From an uncultured Mobiluncus sp. (lineage in GTDB: Bacteria > Actinomycetota > Actinomycetes > Actinomycetales > Actinomycetaceae): a stretch of DNA of 28,445 nt. Location: positions 1-28,445 of the forward strand of contig NZ_CABTWO010000024.1 in NCBI RefSeq assembly GCF_902488535.1, written 5' to 3'. Made by a program: the position numbers and the translations under genes. Shown here one piece after another: positions 23,277 to 28,445 of the stretch; position 1 is the stretch's first letter; each line of letters opens with the position of its first letter. Below the pieces are notes generated by a model. It worked only from the letters and a program-made list of their open reading frames with translations, was not told the origin of the DNA and made no database searches.

Positions 23277-25013
23277 TTAGGCATTTGGCAAGTTATCGGC
23301 CTCGCCTTTCTTTTCGTAAACCAGCATCGAAATGTTGTCATACATCGCTTGTGAGGCCTCGACCAATTCGTCCGAAGCGTGTTGGAGAGTTTCCACACCC
23401 TTGCCGGCTTCCTGAGCAATCTCTTGGTATTGGGAAATGGTTTCCGCAATGGAAGCCGAGCCGGTCGCAGCTTCTGCCACAGAACGACTCATTTCGTTCG
23501 TAGTGGCAGTCTGTTCTTCCACAGCCGCCGCGATAGTGGTCTGGTAGTTGTTGATCTGGTTGATAATGTCAGAAATCTTTTCGATTGCTGCCACCGCACC
23601 ATCCGTATCCGCCTGGATAGCCGTAATCTTGGCGGTGATGTCGTCGGTAGCTTTACCGGTTTCCTGGGCCAGATCCTTGACCTCGCCAGCCACCACCGCG
23701 AAGCCTTTACCGGCGTCCCCGGCACGAGCGGCCTCAATAGTAGCGTTCAGGGCCAGCAGGTTCGTCTGTTCGGCAATAGCGGTAATGGTGTTCACCACGT
23801 CACCGATTTCACGCGAGGACACCCCGAGCTTCGACACCGTCTCACTGGTGCGCTTCGCGACTTCCGTCGCTTCATTCGCCACCCTCGCGGCTTCGTTGGC
23901 GTTGGAAGAGATTTCGCGAATCGAGGCACCCATTTCTTCGGCGCCCGCAGCCACGGTCTGAATCGACTGCGTCACATCTCCGGCAGCACCGGCCACAACC
24001 TGCGTCTGCGCGATGACTTCCTCGGTCTCCTTGTAGCCCTCATCGATGCCGTCGCCGACATCCTTAGCCACCGAATTGACCTTCCGAGCCATCGCGGCTG
24101 CAGAACCCACGACTTGACGCAGGGTCGCCAAACTCTCATTGAGTTTCATCGCCACATCGCCAAGCTCGTCATTCATCAGCATCTCAGCTTCATCGGTCAT
24201 GTCGCCCTTCGACAACGACTCGATGGAATCGCCCGTGTTCGCCACGGTCTTGCGCAGCACACGGCGCACAAAGAACCCAATCAGCAGCGCAATAACCAGC
24301 ACCACCAGGTAGACGACGCACATGACAACCAAGACAATCGTAGCAACCGTCTGTGATTGCAGGGTAGCGGCATCCATCTTGGATTCCAATCCCTTAACAA
24401 TCTGCGGGACCAGGTCGCTGAGCTGATTAGCCAAATCCAGCACATCAATAGCCGCGGCTTCTTCGCCCTTACCCTGGTTGACCAGTTCGGTAATCTGGTT
24501 GACCTCAGCTTCAAACTTCTTCATCACATCTGTAGCCTGAGCCACCAGCGGGGCGATGTTCTGATCCTTAATCTTTGACATTTCCTCCAAGCGCTGGTCG
24601 GTCAGCTCCATGAAGTGCTTAACGTTCTCAGTAGCCGCCTTCATCAAGCCATCACGCGCTTCGGGACTGATGGTCTGGGACGTGCCAATCCGTTTGAGCT
24701 CGCGTTCCGAAGCGATGAGGCGGGTCATGTCATAGTGCATCGCCTGAGCCGCCTCAACCTGAGTCTGTTCAGCAACATAGGTTTCCGTGGAGTTGCCATA
24801 GATGCGCACCCCCACCACGAACAGCAACAGCATCACCAGCAGGCCGGCGATACCGGAAACTCCGATAGCGCCAATCTGAACTACCAAGGGCATCCGCCGC
24901 ATTTTCTTTCCTTTGGCGTTAACCCGGGCTTTACCAGCTTTCTTAACAGCCGCATCACTCATTTTCTTTTCTCCAGTATTCGAGTTCGCTGTACTTTGCA
25001 AATCCGTAGTCAC
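23277..25013 (-). CDS. methyl-accepting chemotaxis protein (second of tandem pair)
   Basis: 578 residues from a GTG at 25013 with GGGAGGA 6 bases upstream. An ATG 17 codons in, with GGAGAAA before it, is an alternative. A Lys-rich cytoplasmic N-terminus precedes TM1 (~43-71). A helical sensor domain (~75-220), probably a four-helix bundle, is followed by TM2 (~223-249), a HAMP domain (~250-300) and the long cytoplasmic coiled coil. The hairpin tip includes EQTNLLALNATIEAARAGDAGKGFAVVA, which binds CheA/CheW. No CheR-tethering pentapeptide is at the C-terminus. It follows the first MCP gene after 11 bases, and its ribosome site abuts that gene's stop. It transmits an unknown stimulus to the flagellar motor. 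The partner cheA/cheW genes are not in the window. Confidence 0.93.
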   Translation of the reverse strand: MTTDLQSTANSNTGEKKMSDAAVKKAGKARVNAKGKKMRRMPLVVQIGAIGVSGIAGLLVMLLLFVVGVRIYGNSTETYVAEQTQVEAAQAMHYDMTRLIASERELKRIGTSQTISPEARDGLMKAATENVKHFMELTDQRLEEMSKIKDQNIAPLVAQATDVMKKFEAEVNQITELVNQGKGEEAAAIDVLDLANQLSDLVPQIVKGLESKMDAATLQSQTVATIVLVVMCVVYLVVLVIALLIGFFVRRVLRKTVANTGDSIESLSKGDMTDEAEMLMNDELGDVAMKLNESLATLRQVVGSAAAMARKVNSVAKDVGDGIDEGYKETEEVIAQTQVVAGAAGDVTQSIQTVAAGAEEMGASIREISSNANEAARVANEATEVAKRTSETVSKLGVSSREIGDVVNTITAIAEQTNLLALNATIEAARAGDAGKGFAVVAGEVKDLAQETGKATDDITAKITAIQADTDGAVAAIEKISDIINQINNYQTTIAAAVEEQTATTNEMSRSVAEAATGSASIAETISQYQEIAQEAGKGVETLQHASDELVEASQAMYDNISMLVYEKKGEADNLPNA

Positions 25014-25024
25014 AATCGTCCTCC

Positions 25025-26629
25025 CTAGTGTTTGAACTCATTGAGGCGGGTAACCAAGTCGTGCGACTCCGTGGCCAGCACGCCCATCTTTTGGTCCACA
25101 TCAGCGAATCTGTCAGCCAAGTTCGTGGTGTTGCGGGCGATATCCGCAACATTTTCCGCAATGGTGGTGGAACCGTCAGCAGCCTCCGAAACCGACCGGC
25201 TCATTTCATTGGTCGTGGCGGTCTGTTCCTCAACCGCCGCCGCAATGGTGGTCTGGTAATCATTGATGGAGGCGATGATGTTAGAGATTTCTTCGATGGC
25301 GGCTACCGCGGCCTCGGTGTCCGTCTGAATCTGCTCGACCTTCACGGCGACTTCCTCGGTGGCTCGTCCCGTTTCCGCCGCCAAGTCCTTGACCTCACTA
25401 GCGACCACGGCAAAGCCTCGTCCGGCGTCTCCCGCTCGTGCGGCCTCAATAGTCGCGTTCAGAGCCAGGAGGTTCGTCTGTTCCGCTACCGCCGTAATCG
25501 TCTCGATGACCTCGCCAACCTCGCGAGAAGACTCGCCGAGTTTAGCCACGGTTTCATTCGTTTGCTGGGCGACTTCCGAAGCTTCCTTGGCCACTCCGGC
25601 AGCCGCGTTGGCGTTGGAAGAGATTTCTTTGATCGATACGCTCATTTCCTCCGCACCGGCGGCGACGGTTTGAATAGAGCGGGAAACTTGCTCAGCTGCC
25701 GCCGCCCCGCTGTTAATGTAGTCGGTAGCTTTCTGAGTAGCACCCACTGCTCCGCGAGAGCCTTCCCCAATCCCTTCGGTAATCTTGCCGACGTTCTCTG
25801 CCGTCCCGATGGTTACGGTGAGGCTTTGACGCAAGCCGCCCATAGCCTCGTTGAAGTGGTCGCCCATATCGCCGACCTCATCTCTGCTGTGACGCTGCAC
25901 CTCGGCGGTGAAGTCGCCTTCCGTCAGTTTGTCCATTCCAGCGGAGAGGGAGCGAACCGACTTAATCATAGGAGCTACCAGCAAACGCACCATCAAGAAA
26001 ACCAACACCGCCCCAACAACAAGGATAACGATAGAGATAATGATGGTGGTGCCTTCGGTAGTGGCTCGCGCCTGTGCGGAAGCCTCGCGTTCGGCCTGGT
26101 AAGTGTCCAACAGAGCACGAGACTTGTCCGCGAAAACGAAACCATTTTCTTCTTGGAACTTACTAAAGACATTCGAGGCATCCGCGGCCTGGGCTTCGTC
26201 GCCGGCCGCATTTTGGGTGAACTGACTCCACGCTGTGGAATAGTCTTCCGCGGCGGAGCGCATATCCGCGACCAAGGCTTTTTGCTCGCTGGTCAACGGA
26301 GCCTTTTCGAGACTGCCAAGGCCATCATTGACCTTACCCAGCAACTCGTTGACCTCGTTGACGGTATCGCCAGAGCCGCTCAGGTTCCCAATCTTTCCAG
26401 CTTGCAGCTGGGTGAGCAACATAATGTCTTGGGAACGAAGATTAGACCAGTTGATTCTGGCGTCTTCGACCAATTCTACTTCGTCAAAGCTGGCAACCTC
26501 TTTTTGGAATACTCCCCGGTATGCCTGCAGTGAGATGACCATGTAAATCAACATCAGCCCCATCAGCACTGCCGCAAGCAGTACTATGAGATGGGTCTTC
26601 ATAGCGACAGAAAGCTTCTTTGTTTTCAC
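25025..26629 (-). CDS. methyl-accepting chemotaxis protein (first of tandem pair)
   Basis: 534 residues from the GTG at 26629 (read MKTKKLSVAMKTHL), which has AGGAG 6 bases upstream. A GTG seven codons earlier lacks a site. TM1 is near residues 13-34, an extracytoplasmic helical sensor near 35-190, TM2 near 194-215, then HAMP and the signalling coiled coil. The tip EQTNLLALNATIEAARAGDAGRGFAVVA is nearly the same as in the second MCP, as is AAAVEEQTATTNEMSRSV near the C-terminus, while the two sensor regions differ. This suggests duplication followed by change of ligand range. The sensor ligand is unknown. It lies downstream of gltX, separated by that gene's terminator, so it should have its own promoter. 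Confidence 0.93.
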   Translation of the reverse strand: MKTKKLSVAMKTHLIVLLAAVLMGLMLIYMVISLQAYRGVFQKEVASFDEVELVEDARINWSNLRSQDIMLLTQLQAGKIGNLSGSGDTVNEVNELLGKVNDGLGSLEKAPLTSEQKALVADMRSAAEDYSTAWSQFTQNAAGDEAQAADASNVFSKFQEENGFVFADKSRALLDTYQAEREASAQARATTEGTTIIISIVILVVGAVLVFLMVRLLVAPMIKSVRSLSAGMDKLTEGDFTAEVQRHSRDEVGDMGDHFNEAMGGLRQSLTVTIGTAENVGKITEGIGEGSRGAVGATQKATDYINSGAAAAEQVSRSIQTVAAGAEEMSVSIKEISSNANAAAGVAKEASEVAQQTNETVAKLGESSREVGEVIETITAVAEQTNLLALNATIEAARAGDAGRGFAVVASEVKDLAAETGRATEEVAVKVEQIQTDTEAAVAAIEEISNIIASINDYQTTIAAAVEEQTATTNEMSRSVSEAADGSTTIAENVADIARNTTNLADRFADVDQKMGVLATESHDLVTRLNEFKH

Positions 26630-26662
26630 TTGTAACTCCTGATTATTCACATCCGTGTCAAT

Positions 26663-26683
26663 CGGATAGTGTCGGACTATCGG
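26663..26683. promoter_or_regulatory. dyad upstream of the MCP pair
   Basis: CGGATAGT (26663-26670) and ACTATCGG (26676-26683) form an inverted repeat (GATAGT/ACTATC exact) 34 bases before the first MCP start. On the minus strand TATACT, a good -10 match, lies just upstream of it (about 26689-26694), without a clear -35. The dyad would be in the 5' leader or at the start site, so a repressor site or a leader hairpin are both possible. Confidence 0.4.
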
Positions 26684-26738
26684 AGTTAAGTATATTAAAA
26701 TATCAAGGAAAATTGGGGCTTTTTAGAGAATTATCAAG

Positions 26739-26761
26739 AAAAACTCCCCCTGCAGGGAAAG
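26739..26761 (-). terminator. rho-independent terminator of gltX
   Basis: On the minus strand CTTTCCC-TGCA-GGGGGAG (two T-G pairs) is followed directly by TTTTTCTT. It starts next to the gltX stop codon. The stem and the U-tract are both good. It separates gltX from the MCP pair. Confidence 0.75.
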
Positions 26762-28315
26762 TTAACCTAAGAAATCGATAAATTTCCTGATTCTCCGCAG
26801 AGTTTCCTGCTTCCCCAGGATACACATGGAGTCAAAAACCGGGATGGATACATTTGTACCGGTTACGGCCACGAACAGCGGCGCAAAAGCTATGCGCGGC
26901 TTGACTCCCAAGCCGTCGATCAGCGCCGCGTTCAAGACCTCGTGAATTGTCTCAGCGTCGGCAAATGCCTGGTCACCTGCGGTTTCCAAGGCCTCGGCAG
27001 CCGCCTCCAGAATCGCGGCGGGCTCACCTTTCAACTTCGAGACGGCCTTTTCGTCGTATTCCACTTCATCACGGAACAGGAACCCAATCAGTCCCGGGAG
27101 CTGATCCAGCTGCTGGATGCGGGTTTGCGCCAGCGGTGCCGCCTGATCCAGCACGGCACGTTGCGCCTGGCTCAGGGAATCGTATTCTTCTGCCTCGACT
27201 AAACCGGCTGCTGCCAGGAACGGCACCGTCCGACGGGTGAAATCGGACTCGTCCAGCAGGCGGATATGCTCGGCATTAATCGCGTTGCATTTCTTAAGGT
27301 CAAAGCGGGCCGGATTCGGGTTTACCGCACGGATGTCGAAAGCCTGAGCCATCTGTTCGCGGCTGAAAATATCGTTATCCGCGGCGTATGCCCAACCCAG
27401 CAGCGCCAGGTAGTTGACCAGGCCTTCGGGAATAATGCCGTGCTGTTTATGCAGCAACAAGTTCGATTCCGGGTCCCGCTTGGAGAGCTTCTTATTTCCC
27501 TCGCCCATCACGTAAGGCAGGTGCCCGAAATAGGGCATGAACTTCGCCACCCCCAGGGCGTAAAGCGCCCGGTAGAGCACTATTTGGCGGGGGGTGGAGG
27601 ACAGCAGGTCCTCGCCGCGCAGGACGTGAGTAATCTCCATCAGCGCATCGTCTACTGGGTTCACCAGGGTGTAGAGCGGCTCACCGTTGGCGCGCACGAT
27701 GACGTAGTCGGGTACGGAGCCAGCCTTAAATGTAATGTCGCCGCGCACAAGGTCGGTGAAGGTGATGTCCTCGTCCGGCATTCGCAGACGCAACACAGGT
27801 TTACGGCCTTCTTTTAGGTATGCCTCGCGCTGGGCAGCGGTGAGGTCGCGGTCGAAGCCGTCGTAGCCCAGCTTCGGATCCTCGCCGCGTTCGCGGTGAC
27901 GCGCCTCGACTTCCTCAGGAGTCGAGAAAGATTCATACGCAAAGCCCGCTTCTAGCAGCTGACCAGCCACTTCGCGATAGATATCCATGCGCTCTGATTG
28001 GCGGTAAGGTCCGTGCGGGCCACCCACGTTGATGCCTTCGTCCCAATCCAAGCCCAGCCAGTCCAGCGATTCGAGAATCTGGTTAAAGGATTCTTCGGAG
28101 TCGCGCGCTGAGTCGGTGTCCTCAATGCGGAACACGAAAGTCCCCCCTTGGGAACGCGCATAAGCCCAGTTGAACAGGCAGGTGCGCACCATGCCGACGT
28201 GGGGGGTGCCGGTCGGAGAGGGACAGAACCGCACGCGGGTTTTCGGTCCGTCCGCAGGCGGCACAGGGATTGCAGAAACTTCAGGCAATTCGGTATTCAT
28301 CACAGAGTCAATCAT
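26762..28315 (-). CDS. gltX: glutamyl-tRNA synthetase
   Basis: 517 residues from the ATG at 28315 (MIDSVMNTELPEV), with GAGGCGGGGA ahead of it. A TTG at 28330 and an ATG at 28300 are alternatives. Class I signatures are PSPTGTPHVGM (HIGH-type, HVGM at 39-42) and NKKLSKRDPES (KMSKS-type, KLSKR). RIEDTDSARDSEES and YRQSERMDIYREVA are GluRS-specific. It charges tRNA-Glu, one of which is encoded in this window. Because most actinobacteria make Gln-tRNA by GatCAB, it probably also misacylates tRNA-Gln with glutamate (family knowledge, not shown here). The length is normal. A terminator follows immediately. Confidence 0.96.
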   Translation of the reverse strand: MIDSVMNTELPEVSAIPVPPADGPKTRVRFCPSPTGTPHVGMVRTCLFNWAYARSQGGTFVFRIEDTDSARDSEESFNQILESLDWLGLDWDEGINVGGPHGPYRQSERMDIYREVAGQLLEAGFAYESFSTPEEVEARHRERGEDPKLGYDGFDRDLTAAQREAYLKEGRKPVLRLRMPDEDITFTDLVRGDITFKAGSVPDYVIVRANGEPLYTLVNPVDDALMEITHVLRGEDLLSSTPRQIVLYRALYALGVAKFMPYFGHLPYVMGEGNKKLSKRDPESNLLLHKQHGIIPEGLVNYLALLGWAYAADNDIFSREQMAQAFDIRAVNPNPARFDLKKCNAINAEHIRLLDESDFTRRTVPFLAAAGLVEAEEYDSLSQAQRAVLDQAAPLAQTRIQQLDQLPGLIGFLFRDEVEYDEKAVSKLKGEPAAILEAAAEALETAGDQAFADAETIHEVLNAALIDGLGVKPRIAFAPLFVAVTGTNVSIPVFDSMCILGKQETLRRIRKFIDFLG

Positions 28316-28421
28316 ATATCCCCGCCTCAAAGCTTTTTTCAGAGGAGCCCTTCAGGTGATTTTAACCGTTGCCGGTTGGTGGGTTTCGGGGTGTGCGTGG
28401 ATTAAAGGTGAAAATAGGGTC

Positions 28422-28445
28422 GTAGCTGCCAATAATGGCAGCTAC
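28422..28445. repeat. perfect 10-bp inverted repeat at the right edge, possible terminator
   Basis: GTAGCTGCCA (28422-28431) and TGGCAGCTAC (28436-28445) are exact reverse complements across ATAA. The window ends on its last base, so a following T-tract cannot be judged. It may end a gene to the right on either strand. The ~100 bases between it and gltX hold no gene. Confidence 0.55.

Noticed and set aside
25028..26533. 501-codon open frame antisense to the first MCP gene (and a 325-codon one antisense to the second)
   Set aside because: MCP genes with repetitive Ala/Glu-rich coiled coils regularly produce long antisense frames. The HAMP and signalling motifs lie on the minus strand.

Overview
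The window looks like a chromosomal segment of a motile, probably anaerobic actinobacterium of moderate GC content. Three things suggest this: the actinobacterial gene order gltX / tRNA-Gln-tRNA-Glu / IclR-type leucine regulator / leuC-leuD / murA-plsC-ddl, an anaerobic glycerol-3-phosphate dehydrogenase operon (glpABC-glpK), and two methyl-accepting chemotaxis proteins, which imply motility. A Mobiluncus-like member of the Actinomycetaceae would fit. That placement is inference from gene content, not a sequence match.

Positions 1-8250 are accessory DNA, visibly more AT-rich than the rest. They hold a partial PD-(D/E)XK nuclease-like protein cut by the left edge, a small orphan membrane protein, a bacterial PH-domain protein, what looks like the first 29 codons of a phage tape-measure gene, and a ribbon-helix-helix antitoxin whose partner toxin is broken by two stops and a frameshift. 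Next comes a divergent Eco57I-like restriction-modification pair, a ~546-aa methyltransferase and a 993-aa fused nuclease-methyltransferase. The following ~700 bases have no gene but carry two blocks of ~20-bp direct repeats. They end in a strongly foldable stretch (8249-8407) that looks like an unassigned structured RNA with a tRNA-like T-arm. It converges on the tmRNA gene ssrA across one shared long hairpin. The 3' end of ssrA is a common integration site, which may explain the mixed content to its left.

Positions 8456-28445 are core genome. ssrA (minus) is divergent from glpA-glpB-glpC-glpK (plus), whose first three genes overlap by 4 bases and whose products phosphorylate glycerol and oxidise glycerol-3-phosphate without oxygen. 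Facing them on the minus strand is an envelope block: murA and plsC (4-base overlap), a small membrane-anchored protein, ddl and a RimK/DcsG-like ATP-grasp enzyme. Upstream lie leuC-leuD, divergent from an ndgR/ltbR-like IclR regulator, with a 26-bp dyad between them. Then come tRNA-Glu and tRNA-Gln one base apart, two tandem MCP genes, and gltX with its own terminator.

The points most worth a second look are the structured RNA facing tmRNA, the repeat blocks beside it, the wrecked toxin next to an intact antitoxin, the ATP-grasp gene beside ddl, the apparent absence of gpsA from the murA-plsC-ddl block, and the MCP pair placed between gltX and its tRNAs.
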